Counted from the stretch's first letter, positions 27,517 to 36,904 are shown. The stretch is 64,000 nucleotides of DNA from Promethearchaeota archaeon (GCA_019057865.1 JAHLWP010000015.1:22225-86224), one strand, 5' to 3'. Made by a program: numbers and translations. Notes: generated by a model not told the origin, from the sequence alone.

Positions 27517-27536
27517 TCTATATAGAATATATAGAT
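27517..27536. promoter_or_regulatory. palindromic operator, phosphate copy 2
   Basis: This is an exact second copy of the 20-base palindrome at 24608. It lies 50 bases before the AbrB-PhoU start codon. A related perfect 12-bp palindrome, ATCTATATAGAT, lies 65 bases further upstream at 27452-27463. Confidence 0.6.
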
Positions 27537-27585
27537 CAGAGTTTAAATATATTGATTATTTGTTTTATATAATAGAGTTATTTAA

Positions 27586-28608
27586 ATGAAATATGTGTTA
27601 TTTATGACACTTCATATAGAAACAAGAAAAGTGCAAAAAACAGGTGGATCAAGTTATATTATTTCATTACCAAAAGTTTGGATAGAAAAACATGGTATTG
27701 AAAAAAAAGATACTTTAGGTATCCTTAGTCAACCCGATGGGAATTTATTAATTACTCCTAATATAAACTCGGAAGAATATATAAAGAGCAAGAATTTTGA
27801 TGTAGATGGCATAACTGATCCCCCATATCTATTTCGACTTTTAATTGGAGCATATATTATGGGATATACGATCATTACGATTACATCTAGTAAAAGGTTC
27901 GAGCCAATCATAAGAGATTGTATAAGAAATTTTACTAAAATAGCTATTGGACCAGAAATAATAGAAGAAACAAATCAAAGAATATTAATAAAGGATTTGC
28001 TCAATCCCAAAGAGATGCCATTCGAAAGAACGATAAAAAGAATGTATATTTTAGCTCAAACTATGCATGAAGATGCTATAAGGGCTTTAGAGACTGGTGA
28101 TAAAGAATTAGCAAAAGAAGTTATTGAAAGAGATAATGAAATTGATAGATTACATTGGTTAGTAGGTCGTCAATCGCATATCGTACTTCGAGATATAATA
28201 TTATGTCAAAAAATGGGTATTACATTAGAAGATGCCAGTCATTATCAGTTTATGAGTAAATTTTTAGAGCGTATTGGAGATCACGCAGTTAATATAGCAA
28301 AAAATTTATTATTAATTGATTATAAAAAAGTTGACAAGAAATTATTAGAAAATATTTCAAATGTTAGTAAATTTTCCTTAGAATTGCTCGATGTCAGTTT
28401 GGATGCTTGGCAACAAAAAAATATTAAAATTGCAAATGAAAATATAGAGAAAATTAAGAATTTAACAGATGAATGTGAAAAAATCATAACTACAACAGAA
28501 AATAATGTAGAAATATCAGTTCCACTTGGATATATAATTGAAAGTATTAGAAGAACCGGAGAATATTCTGCTGATATATCAGAAATTATTATAAATAATC
28601 TAATCTGA
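27586..28608 (+). CDS. phoU: AbrB-domain PhoU phosphate regulator
   Basis: Residues 10-55 ('RKVQKTGGSSYIISLPKVWI') form a SpoVT/AbrB-type DNA-binding swapped hairpin. Residues about 120-340 form the PhoU helical bundle with the motifs 'ERDNEIDRLHW' and 'FLERIGDHAVNIAKN'. Fusion of AbrB to PhoU is typical of archaea and suggests a direct transcription regulator that senses phosphate transport. The palindromes at 27452-27463 and 27517-27536 lie in its promoter and recur before the Pit operon, so this protein is the best candidate to bind them. The frame gives 340 residues, starting at ATG 27586; ATG 27604 in the same frame is an alternative. Confidence 0.88.
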   Translation: MKYVLFMTLHIETRKVQKTGGSSYIISLPKVWIEKHGIEKKDTLGILSQPDGNLLITPNINSEEYIKSKNFDVDGITDPPYLFRLLIGAYIMGYTIITITSSKRFEPIIRDCIRNFTKIAIGPEIIEETNQRILIKDLLNPKEMPFERTIKRMYILAQTMHEDAIRALETGDKELAKEVIERDNEIDRLHWLVGRQSHIVLRDIILCQKMGITLEDASHYQFMSKFLERIGDHAVNIAKNLLLIDYKKVDKKLLENISNVSKFSLELLDVSLDAWQQKNIKIANENIEKIKNLTDECEKIITTTENNVEISVPLGYIIESIRRTGEYSADISEIIINNLI

Positions 28609-28648
28609 ATTATTTAATCTCAAATTTGAAAGTAATTTATATTAAGAA

Positions 28649-28933
28649 TTAGAGTTGATAGTCTCTTCTTAACCCAATAAGGGTTGTTGTTGCTTCAGTC
28701 CATTGTTGTAACTCCTCATCACTTCTAAAAAAAGAGATAATTTTTTCCATATCTTCTAGGTTATTAATAACACATTCTACTAACAAATCCCACGCTCCGT
28801 ATAATGGGGTTGCGTATGTAATTTTCCAATCCTCATCCGAGCTAATCGGTCTTAATTGCTGTATTTTTTCAATAACTTTCAGCTGAGTCCCAATTATTTT
28901 TAGCCGGATTAGAATATATCCACGAAAATAAAT
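28649..28933 (-). CDS. stand-alone Lrp/AsnC-type RAM domain protein (AUU start)
   Basis: The minus strand encodes about 94 residues with the strand-helix-strand pattern of an Lrp ligand-binding (RAM) domain, including 'GYILIRLKIIGTQLKVIEKI', 'YGAWDLLVECVINNLEDME' and 'SDEELQQWTEATTTLIG', and no helix-turn-helix. Between the upstream stop and the first internal TTG (about residue 50) there is no ATG, GTG or TTG. ATT at 28931-28933 has GGTG 12 nt upstream and gives a complete domain. Stand-alone RAM proteins can bind amino acids or modulate Lrp proteins. It lies downstream of carB on the same strand. Confidence 0.7.
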   Translation of the reverse strand: MYFRGYILIRLKIIGTQLKVIEKIQQLRPISSDEDWKITYATPLYGAWDLLVECVINNLEDMEKIISFFRSDEELQQWTEATTTLIGLRRDYQL

Positions 28934-28941
28934 TTTAAGAG

Positions 28942-28945
28942 CACC
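28942..28945 (-). promoter_or_regulatory. Shine-Dalgarno site deciding the AUU start of the RAM gene
   Basis: Minus-strand GGTG is followed by CTCTTAAA and ATT. The offset from the first G to the start codon is 12 nt, the same as at the ATG gene 46169. It supports ATT 28933 as the initiation codon. Confidence 0.6.
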
Positions 28946-29036
28946 GTGATTGTTTTACGTAGAATATTAATATATTAGTTTTAATCTTAATTAATAATTT
29001 TTTAATAAGCACTTAAATTTGGTTTTTCATAATGAT

Positions 29037-32000
29037 CTACCAATAAATTTCTTTTAATGAATCATGATATTCATTAAGAGATTTAATTTCTATTTTTTTC
29101 TTACGAACATTTTCAATTGCTTCTACAATTGCTTTAGCTAACTGTAAATTAATAATAACCGGGATATTATAATCTACTGCCATCCTTCTAATTTGATACT
29201 CATCTTCTATTACTTGTCGGAACTTTTCTTCTATGGTTGTTGGTAGGGGGATATTGATCACCATATCGATTCTCCCATCTACCATGCACTCCTTTATATT
29301 TGGTTCCATTCCACGATCGCTTACTTTATATAGTTTTACAGCAGGAATTCCCTTTTCTTTAAGCGATTTTGCCGTGTGTTCTGTAGCAAAAATGGTGAAT
29401 CCTAAGGTTATGAGCTTTTTAGCGATTGGTATAATTTGTGTCTTTAATTCGTCTCCACCAACCGAGATTAAAACATTACCACCATCCACTGGAATGTACT
29501 GTTCTGCGGCCTCTAACGCTTTCATCAGAGCATCGGGGAGGTCTTCACCTATACATGCAACCTCTCCCGTAGAATTCATTTCTACAGAGAGAATTGGATC
29601 TGCGTTGTCTAAACGCATGAAAGAAAACATTGGGGATTTTACTGCGACAAAATCTCCATAAGGTAGATTTAATAACCTTTCGGGGATTTTTTCGCCCATT
29701 ATAACTTCAGCAGCTAATTTCATCAAATTAATTCCTCTCACTTTAGAGACATAAGGCATGCTTCTACTCGAACGTAGATTCATTTCGATTACAAATACTC
29801 CCTCATTTTTAACCAAGTATTGAATGTTAAAAGGTCCCATGACTTTTAGCGCTAAAGCAATTCTTCTAGTATAATCTTCTATAGTTTCTTTTACTTTATC
29901 AGAGATCGTGATAGGAGGGATTGACATTGTTGCATCACCTGAATGGACGCCCGCATTCTCAATATGTTCTACTATCGCTCCAATAAGAACTCTATCTCCA
30001 TCACATATTCCATCACACTCTACTTCTCGAGAATCTGTAAAAAATTTCGTAATTACTACGGGATATTCTCTTGAAACTGCTGCCGCTAAATCTAATGTGT
30101 CTATCAACGTTTTTTCATCATAAGAAACCCTCATTGCTGCACCACTTAATACATAAGAAGGTCTTACAAGAACTGGATATCCAACCTTTCTAGCAAATGT
30201 CAGAGCTTCATCTGGAGTTGTTAACATAGCCCACTCAGGTTGCTTTATACCTAATTGATCTAATAAACTACTGAACTTTGCTCTATCTTCTGCCATATCT
30301 ACTCGGGAGCCATGAGTCCCCAAGATATTAATACCAGCTTTACGATAGGATTCAGAATACTTAGCAAATTTAGCAGCAAGGTTTTGAGCAATTTGGCCTC
30401 CAGCGTTTAAAACGATGCCTTGAGCTTTTTCAAGTTCAGCAATATCTAGAACTCTTTCACCAGAAAGTTCTTCGAAATAAAGACGGTCAACTAAGTCATA
30501 ATCAGTGCTAACTGTTTCTGGATTATAATTTATCATAATTGCTTTATCTACTCCCAATTTCTGGAGGCCCCATAAGCAATTAACGCTTCCCCAGTCGAAT
30601 TCACAACTACTACCGATTCTATATGTACCACAACCTAAAACTATTACCTTTTTTAGATTATCTTTTGTTTCTTGTTCATAATCGATGTCGTGTTTATTAC
30701 CCCAATAAGTAAGATATAGGTACTGTCTTGTAGGAACAACTTGACCTGCTAGAGTATCAATTTGTTTTACATATGGAACTATGTTGTATCTCTTTCTAAG
30801 TCTCCTTATCGTTGGACTGTCAGTCCCTAAAATGTGAGCAATCTGTCCGTCAGAAAAACCATATTTCTTTGCTCTCAATATCCAATATTGCTTCTTATCA
30901 TCAGAAGATTCTAGTAAATTTAATTTTTTAAGCTGTTCTTCTATGCTAACAATATTTTTTAACTTATAAAGAAACCACTTATCAACCTTCGATCTTTCAT
31001 AAATTTCATCAATACTTATTTCCCTTTTAATAGCTTCTCCAATTCTTATGAATCTTAGATCTGTGGGATTTCTTAGCTCGTATTTCAATTCATTAATATC
31101 ATCAATTGGTTTAATATCATTACCTACAAAACCTCGCAGTCCGATGTCAAGCATACGGATTGCTTTTTGGCAAACTTCTTCAAAATTACGCCCTATACTC
31201 ATGCATTCCCCAACGCCTTTCATTTGTGGACCGATTCGACGGTCTACATTCTTAAATTTTGTCAGATCCCACCGGGGATATTTCATAACCATATAATCTG
31301 TTGCAGGCTCAAAATTTGCAGTAGTTTTAAGAGTGATTTGATTCAATAACTCAGGTATGTTATAACCAATTGCGATTTTCGCCGCTATATATGCCAATGG
31401 ATAACCAGTAGCTTTTGATGCAAGTGCGGAAGACCTTGATAATCGGGCATTAATCTCAATTGCTCTATGCTCCTTTGAAAAGGGATCAAGAGCCCATTGA
31501 ATATTGCACTCTCCACATACTCCTACTCCCTTTGTCGCTCTAATCGATGCTGACCTTAGCATTTGTAGTTCTTCATCTGGAAGGGTTTGAGCTGGAGCAA
31601 CTACAATACTATCTCCTGTGTGAATCCCACAGGGATCTATATTTTCCATACTGCAGTTAATAAAACAATTATCTTCGGCATCTCGAAGAATTTCAAATTC
31701 GATTTCCTTCCATCCCCAGACACTTTCCTCAATTAAGATTTGATTAATTCTTGATTGAGCAAGCCCTCTTTTAGCTAATCTTTCAAATTTGTCCCAATTA
31801 TAAATAAATGCAGAGCCTTGACCTCCCAATACATATCCAACCCTCAACATTATAGGAAATCCAATTTCTTTTGCAGCTTTTACAGCATCTTTATAACTAT
31901 TTACTGCAACACTTCTACAAACAGGGCAATCTGCATCATTCATTGCTTTGACAAACAAATTTCTGTCTTCTGTTGCTTCTATAGCTTCTACAGGAGTTCC

Positions 32001-32348
32001 ACATACTTTCACATCATATTTCTCCAAAATTCCAGCTTCATTTAGTTCTACGCCTACATTAAGACCTGTTTGCCCTCCAAAGGCTAAGCAAATTCCATCG
32101 GGTCTTTCTTTTTTAATTATTTCTTCGACGTATTTAACATTAATCGGGAGTAAATAAACGCGATGGCTCATATGAGGGTCTGTTTGTATTGTAGCAATAT
32201 TTGGGTTGACGAGGATTGTTTTTATGTCTTCTTCATTCAATGCCTTTAAGACTTGAGAACCGCTATAATCGAATTCTCCTGCTTGTCCGATCCTCACAGC
32301 TCCAGAACCTAATATTATAACTTTCTTTAATGATTCATCTAATGGCAC
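29037..32348 (-). CDS. carB: carbamoyl-phosphate synthetase large subunit
   Basis: This 1103-residue synthetase contains two homologous ATP-grasp halves. The first has 'SMENIDPCGIHTGDSIVVAP' and makes carboxyphosphate and carbamate; the second has 'GAIVEHIENAGVHSGDAT' and phosphorylates carbamate. A C-terminal MGS-like allosteric domain starts around residue 960. The phrases 'LKALNEEDIKTILVNPNIAT' and 'GGQTGLNVGVEL' are typical of the family and resemble eukaryotic enzymes. It starts 5 bases after carA, which has a defective glutaminase, so ammonia is its probable nitrogen source. The product feeds pyrimidine and perhaps arginine synthesis. Confidence 0.97.
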   Translation of the reverse strand: MPLDESLKKVIILGSGAVRIGQAGEFDYSGSQVLKALNEEDIKTILVNPNIATIQTDPHMSHRVYLLPINVKYVEEIIKKERPDGICLAFGGQTGLNVGVELNEAGILEKYDVKVCGTPVEAIEATEDRNLFVKAMNDADCPVCRSVAVNSYKDAVKAAKEIGFPIMLRVGYVLGGQGSAFIYNWDKFERLAKRGLAQSRINQILIEESVWGWKEIEFEILRDAEDNCFINCSMENIDPCGIHTGDSIVVAPAQTLPDEELQMLRSASIRATKGVGVCGECNIQWALDPFSKEHRAIEINARLSRSSALASKATGYPLAYIAAKIAIGYNIPELLNQITLKTTANFEPATDYMVMKYPRWDLTKFKNVDRRIGPQMKGVGECMSIGRNFEEVCQKAIRMLDIGLRGFVGNDIKPIDDINELKYELRNPTDLRFIRIGEAIKREISIDEIYERSKVDKWFLYKLKNIVSIEEQLKKLNLLESSDDKKQYWILRAKKYGFSDGQIAHILGTDSPTIRRLRKRYNIVPYVKQIDTLAGQVVPTRQYLYLTYWGNKHDIDYEQETKDNLKKVIVLGCGTYRIGSSCEFDWGSVNCLWGLQKLGVDKAIMINYNPETVSTDYDLVDRLYFEELSGERVLDIAELEKAQGIVLNAGGQIAQNLAAKFAKYSESYRKAGINILGTHGSRVDMAEDRAKFSSLLDQLGIKQPEWAMLTTPDEALTFARKVGYPVLVRPSYVLSGAAMRVSYDEKTLIDTLDLAAAVSREYPVVITKFFTDSREVECDGICDGDRVLIGAIVEHIENAGVHSGDATMSIPPITISDKVKETIEDYTRRIALALKVMGPFNIQYLVKNEGVFVIEMNLRSSRSMPYVSKVRGINLMKLAAEVIMGEKIPERLLNLPYGDFVAVKSPMFSFMRLDNADPILSVEMNSTGEVACIGEDLPDALMKALEAAEQYIPVDGGNVLISVGGDELKTQIIPIAKKLITLGFTIFATEHTAKSLKEKGIPAVKLYKVSDRGMEPNIKECMVDGRIDMVINIPLPTTIEEKFRQVIEDEYQIRRMAVDYNIPVIINLQLAKAIVEAIENVRKKKIEIKSLNEYHDSLKEIYW

Positions 32349-32353
32349 GCTTT

Positions 32354-33487
32354 TTACACATCCATAAGTTCAATAAATTTATTAAATATTTGTTCTTTCA
32401 TATCTAATGCACCTGGAGATGCTTCAGGGTTAAATGCTACCGAAAATATCGGTTTGCTCTCGTGGATGAGTCCTTCATTTGTATTATCATCTTTATCATG
32501 GAAGAATTGCTTAAAACCATCTTTTTCAACATCCTTTAAGCAAAAAACGTGATTTTGAAAAGTAATATAACAATTTTCTGTCCCACTCTCAACTGTTGTT
32601 CTACCGCCTCGATGTTCAGCAGTTAATTTATAACAAGTAGCTCCGGAAGCAAGCCCCATAATAAAATTTCCCATTCCAATTCCCATTGTAGGAACTGAAT
32701 TCTTTATTAAATTCTTTACAACTTCAATAGGTTCGTTATAGATATTAGGATTTCCAGGACCGTTTGTTATTAATACACCATTAGGTTTGAGTTCCATTAT
32801 TTTATCATAAGAATAATTATAAGGAACTACAACTACCTCAATGTTTTTGGATAGTAAAGTTCTTAAAATATTATTTTTAACACCTAAATCTAAAACTACA
32901 ACAGAACCTTTTGGATTATTAAGCGTGATCGTTTTAACTTCTTTAATAGATACAGTATCTATAAGATTTGTATTAATTGGATCTTCAATATTTTGAACCT
33001 CTGCTTTTAACGCATCAATATTTGGTTTCTGACCTTCCTTTAAAACTTGAATTAATCCTAATTTACTACCACTTACGACAAATTCTTGAGTAATCCTTCT
33101 AGTATCGATCCATTGGATACCAGGAATATTTTCTTCAATTAACCATTCTTCTAGAGTCCTAACACTTTCATAATGACTTGGATCAACACAGTATTCATTG
33201 ACAATCAAACCCTTTATTTTGATAGAATCTGATTCAAACTGTTTAAGTATTCCAAACTCGTCTTCTACCTTATCTGGAACTCCATAATTGCCTATAGAAG
33301 GATATGTAAAGAGCACAATCTGATCTTTATAGGTTGGATCTGTAAGAATCTCTACATATCCTGATCCTGGAATAGTCGAAAATGTTATTTCACCGGAAAC
33401 TTTTTCATTAGCACCAAAACCTAACCCTTCAAAATAGGTTCCATCTTGGAACATTAAAATAGCGGGTCTTTCTTTTTTATAAAGCAT
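32354..33487 (-). CDS. carA: carbamoyl-phosphate synthetase small subunit with inactive glutaminase
   Basis: The 377-residue protein aligns over the full CarA length: an N-terminal domain, then a class-I glutaminase fold with 'TNGPGNPN', 'SGATCYKLTAEHRGG', 'QNH' and 'PEASPGALD'. The nucleophile elbow, normally GICLGHQ, reads GIGMGNF (residues 269-275), so the catalytic Cys is Gly271 and the Gln-binding His-Gln is lost. The catalytic His of FHPE is Asn353; Glu355 remains. The nucleotides are clear at this site. The subunit cannot hydrolyse glutamine by the known mechanism. It probably remains as a structural partner of an ammonia-using CarB, like the glutaminase domain of vertebrate CPS I. Confidence 0.95.
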   Translation of the reverse strand: MLYKKERPAILMFQDGTYFEGLGFGANEKVSGEITFSTIPGSGYVEILTDPTYKDQIVLFTYPSIGNYGVPDKVEDEFGILKQFESDSIKIKGLIVNEYCVDPSHYESVRTLEEWLIEENIPGIQWIDTRRITQEFVVSGSKLGLIQVLKEGQKPNIDALKAEVQNIEDPINTNLIDTVSIKEVKTITLNNPKGSVVVLDLGVKNNILRTLLSKNIEVVVVPYNYSYDKIMELKPNGVLITNGPGNPNIYNEPIEVVKNLIKNSVPTMGIGMGNFIMGLASGATCYKLTAEHRGGRTTVESGTENCYITFQNHVFCLKDVEKDGFKQFFHDKDDNTNEGLIHESKPIFSVAFNPEASPGALDMKEQIFNKFIELMDV

Positions 33488-33587
33488 CTTAAAATAAAGA
33501 TAACTATTATTTTTTTTTAAAATTGATTATTAATGTGTTAAATAAAAAATAAAAAGAATAATCTCAATGAAAAAGAAATCTAACAGA

Positions 33588-34625
33588 TTATTGTTTGCTA
33601 ATTGAAAAATAATACTCTTTATAAGTGATTTTAATAGCTTGAAAAATTGATTCTAAATCTATATCTTCAAAATTAGACCACCACGAATAAATTTTGGTGT
33701 CAGATTTTTCTAAATCTTTAGATTCTTGTATAGATATTACATTTTGATCAATTAAAAAAGAGGGATTCAATATATCCTCAGCACCTTCTTCTAAATCTAC
33801 TAAGTTTTGAAGCATACATTCAAGTAAATCATCATAAAATAGAATGGGGATATATTTTTTTTCTCTAGGTCTCAATTCATTTAATAGAATATTCTGTTCG
33901 TCTTTATTTGTGGGAAAGCCCCTCTCATGAAGGTTAAAAACTTCTATATCTATAATTTCAGGATGATATTGAGTCTGTTTTACTTTTTCCCTCTTCTGAC
34001 GGATCATTACTTCTTTTACTTGGAAAAGTAAAACATTTCTTTGCCTTCCTCTTATCTCAACAAGAATTGAATTTTCATCAATTCTTTTATTACAAATGTC
34101 TGTAATTATTTGGCAATATTCGGTAGCAGCTTTCACAAGATCCTCTTCATCTAACTTTGCTTTTAACATTGTATTCAAATAAGCTCTTAAAAAAGCTGAA
34201 AAATCTTCTTCTAAACGGTATAAATTTCCATAAAGATACCTAGTGGAATTCCACCACTTAATTGCCCGTTCGATTGAAAGAGGAGTAAAGAAATTTTCTC
34301 GAGCTCTAACCTCAGTGAAATATAATAATTTTTCTATTCCAAGCTGAATAAATGGATTTGGGTTGATTGCTGCTGCCAGATCTTCCCCGATCGTAATAGA
34401 TATCGGTTCCCTTGGTCGAATTAGAATTGAATTTTCAGCATTATAAACACGATCAACTCTCATTGGTAAAGGCATTATTGGATTGGATTTAATAGATTTT
34501 ATTATCTCGACATATTGAGGTTGTTTTAAACCTGAAGTATCTGCTTGGAACACATCAACAAAAAAGAAAAACGGTGCAGCGTCATATTTGTAAGTTTTAA
34601 ATTTATGTATACTTATAAGGTTCAC
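33588..34625 (-). CDS. unknown protein of about 345 residues
   Basis: No family is recognised. The protein is soluble and mixed alpha/beta, with a helical middle (about residues 120-190) containing several Tyr, Trp and Arg residues, and an acidic C-terminal third rich in Glu and Asp. It has no zinc motif, P-loop or membrane segment. The first codon available is GTG 34625, itself part of GGTGA; an in-frame ATA 10 nt after that GGTG (34614-34616) is an alternative start in the pattern seen at other genes here. It sits between carA and the acyl-CoA locus with its own leader. Confidence 0.65.
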   Translation of the reverse strand: MNLISIHKFKTYKYDAAPFFFFVDVFQADTSGLKQPQYVEIIKSIKSNPIMPLPMRVDRVYNAENSILIRPREPISITIGEDLAAAINPNPFIQLGIEKLLYFTEVRARENFFTPLSIERAIKWWNSTRYLYGNLYRLEEDFSAFLRAYLNTMLKAKLDEEDLVKAATEYCQIITDICNKRIDENSILVEIRGRQRNVLLFQVKEVMIRQKREKVKQTQYHPEIIDIEVFNLHERGFPTNKDEQNILLNELRPREKKYIPILFYDDLLECMLQNLVDLEEGAEDILNPSFLIDQNVISIQESKDLEKSDTKIYSWWSNFEDIDLESIFQAIKITYKEYYFSISKQ

Positions 34626-34683
34626 CAGAACATAATTAATAAAAAAATAATTCTATTTAGAAAATTAAAAAAAAGAAATAAAG

Positions 34684-35850
34684 TTATTTCATATCTACAA
34701 AATTTCCACTTTTAAATAAATCACATGGTTTTAGGTATTCACTCCCAATCTCTTCAGAAATATTTATCAATCTCTTAAGATATTTCTCATAATTTTTTAT
34801 CCCTTCGCCAAAAGGACCGGGAAAATTCATACCAGCCATATTGGCATCATCAATAACTTTCCAACCACTTGCGATGCCTTCTTCCAATATTCGACATCCT
34901 TCATTGAGGCGAATGGCAAGAATCACATCATGATCAACCAATCCTGCTTTTTGAATTTTAGAAAAATCTGGTTTTGGTCTTCCTTTTGACCAATCATAAA
35001 ATCCGAGTCCTGTTTTTCTGCCTAATTTTCCTTCATTAAACATTTTGGTTAATGCTTTTCCTGGTCTGAAATCCTCGTGCAATGTTTCAGCATAATAATT
35101 TCGTCCATGGTATGCGGTATCAATACCAGTATAATCAATTAAAACGAGAGGAGACATTGGTCCTCCGCTCCCATAATCTGCATCTAAAGACTCAAATGGA
35201 ATTCCTTTTTCAAAACAAGTATCAAGAAGATAATTAAAATATATTGAACCTGGTGCATTGAGTCTGTTTACAATAAATCCCGGTCTATCTTTTAATACTT
35301 TTGCTATATATCGTTCTCCTCTAAGGCATGGTAAACTTTTGCTTACTTCTATTCCTATTTCCATGGATTCTTCAGAAGATTTTTCACCTGCTATAACTTC
35401 AATTAATTTCATTAGCGGAGCTGGATTAAAGAAATGCATACCGATACATTTATCTTCTCTATTAGTTACAGTTGCCATTTCTGTTACAGACATAGTTGAA
35501 GTATTTGAAGCAATTATACAGTGCAAGGGAGCATTATTATCGCAAATTTTGAAAATCTCTTTCTTAACATCCATTTTTTCAACTACGGCTTCAATGATAT
35601 AGTCTGCATTTTTTACGGCATAAGATAAATCTAATGTAGTGTTTAATCGTGCCATATTTTCTGCTAATGATAACTTTCCTTTAGCTTCAAGTCTTTTCAA
35701 CCCATCTTCAATGCTAGCAACACCTTTATCGATAAATTCTTGCTTTATATCCACCACAGTAACGTTATATCCTGCCATTAGAGAAATCTGAGCTATACCA
35801 GAACCCATTAACCCAACACCAATAACTACAATATTCTTAACATCACTCAT
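34684..35850 (-). CDS. 3-hydroxyacyl-CoA dehydrogenase
   Basis: This enzyme oxidises L-3-hydroxyacyl-CoA with NAD in beta-oxidation. The N-terminal Rossmann domain has 'GVGLMGSGIAQISLMAGY' at residues 12-29. The catalytic region has 'ASNTSTMSV' and the His of 'GMHFFNPAPLMKLIEV'. The C-terminal helical domain ends with a second, shorter copy. At 388 residues it is a stand-alone enzyme, somewhat longer than the usual 280-residue form, with an extra C-terminal helical repeat ('GPFGEGIKNYEKYL'). It opens the acyl-CoA gene region and is followed by the dehalogenase-like gene. Confidence 0.92.
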   Translation of the reverse strand: MSDVKNIVVIGVGLMGSGIAQISLMAGYNVTVVDIKQEFIDKGVASIEDGLKRLEAKGKLSLAENMARLNTTLDLSYAVKNADYIIEAVVEKMDVKKEIFKICDNNAPLHCIIASNTSTMSVTEMATVTNREDKCIGMHFFNPAPLMKLIEVIAGEKSSEESMEIGIEVSKSLPCLRGERYIAKVLKDRPGFIVNRLNAPGSIYFNYLLDTCFEKGIPFESLDADYGSGGPMSPLVLIDYTGIDTAYHGRNYYAETLHEDFRPGKALTKMFNEGKLGRKTGLGFYDWSKGRPKPDFSKIQKAGLVDHDVILAIRLNEGCRILEEGIASGWKVIDDANMAGMNFPGPFGEGIKNYEKYLKRLINISEEIGSEYLKPCDLFKSGNFVDMK

Positions 35851-35918
35851 CTTAATCTAAACCAACTTTTTAAAGATTTTTACCATAATAAATGCTTATT
35901 TGCAATAAAATCTATTGA

Positions 35919-36848
35919 TTATGGATTTTTTTTAATGAAATCGACTATAAGTTCAGCTAGCTCAGAACCTTTATCTTCTTGTACAAAATGACCTGCACCT
36001 TTAATCGTTGTGTGATTTTGCCCTTGACATCCTGGAACAATCTTCTGCCAAAATCTCTCTCCACCTCTGGTGATTGGATCACTATCAGAAAATGCTGTCA
36101 AAAATGGCTTGCTCCATTTACTAAATTTTTCTATAGCATTTTTATTTGCTTTATGTTCTGGGTCATCTTTACTAATCGGGACTAATGAGGGCATAATTCG
36201 AGCACCAGCTTTGAAAGAGTCATCAGGAAATGGATCATCATATCCTCTTAAAATGTCATCTGATAATTGAGTTGTTGTACCTCCCTGAATGATTGCTTTT
36301 ATATCAAAAACAGGAGAACTTCTTGAAAATTCTCGCCATTTTAAAAAGGCATTGGACATTCTTTGCTCTCCCGTGGGAAGTCCACCATTAGACAAAACAA
36401 TTCTCTTAAAACGATCTTGATTTTCTATAGCTACCCGTAATCCTATTAATGATCCCCAATCTTGACAAAACAAGGTGATATTACGAAGTTTAAGTAGTTT
36501 CACCCATTCTGTAATCCATTCTACATGCTTACGATAAGTATGGTCACTTTTTTCTGTTGGTTTATCAGATTTACCAAATCCTACTAAATCTGGTGCTAAT
36601 ATCCTATAGCCAGCATTTATAAAAACAGGAATCATATGTCTATATAAAAAACACCAGGAAGGTTCTCCATGCATCAGTAAAATACATTCTGTATTTGATC
36701 CTTCATCTAAATAATGAATTCTGATACCATCAACATCGATATAATTAGGCTTATAGGGAAATTTAGGAAGATTTTCAAATCTTTCTTCTGGTGTACGTAA
36801 TAATTTCATACTTTTTACCTTTTCATTCTTTAATTCTTGGTGGAACAT
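35919..36848 (-). CDS. haloalkane dehalogenase-like alpha/beta hydrolase
   Basis: The 309-residue protein matches the DhlA-type (subfamily I) layout: 'MHGEPSWCFLYRHM' at 59-72, nucleophile Asp130 followed by halide-binding Trp131 in 'CQDWGS', a cap domain, an acid in 'SDSDP' near 257 and His287 in 'GAGHFVQE'. An Asp rather than Ser nucleophile excludes ordinary esterases; dehalogenases and epoxide hydrolases use it. The 'HGEP' motif with QDWG favours a dehalogenase. The likely reaction is hydrolysis of a carbon-halogen bond to an alcohol. It lies beside DMSO-reductase-family genes and beta-oxidation genes that could process the product. Confidence 0.8.
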   Translation of the reverse strand: MFHQELKNEKVKSMKLLRTPEERFENLPKFPYKPNYIDVDGIRIHYLDEGSNTECILLMHGEPSWCFLYRHMIPVFINAGYRILAPDLVGFGKSDKPTEKSDHTYRKHVEWITEWVKLLKLRNITLFCQDWGSLIGLRVAIENQDRFKRIVLSNGGLPTGEQRMSNAFLKWREFSRSSPVFDIKAIIQGGTTTQLSDDILRGYDDPFPDDSFKAGARIMPSLVPISKDDPEHKANKNAIEKFSKWSKPFLTAFSDSDPITRGGERFWQKIVPGCQGQNHTTIKGAGHFVQEDKGSELAELIVDFIKKNP

Positions 36849-36904
36849 AACCTATTTTATATCCACCTAATTTATTTTATTAAACTGTGAGCTTTTATAA
36901 GCTT

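Noticed and set aside
29233..32157. Plus-strand frames of up to 142 codons opposite carB.
   Set aside because: carB is conserved over its whole length on the other strand; the frames have no domain or ribosome site.
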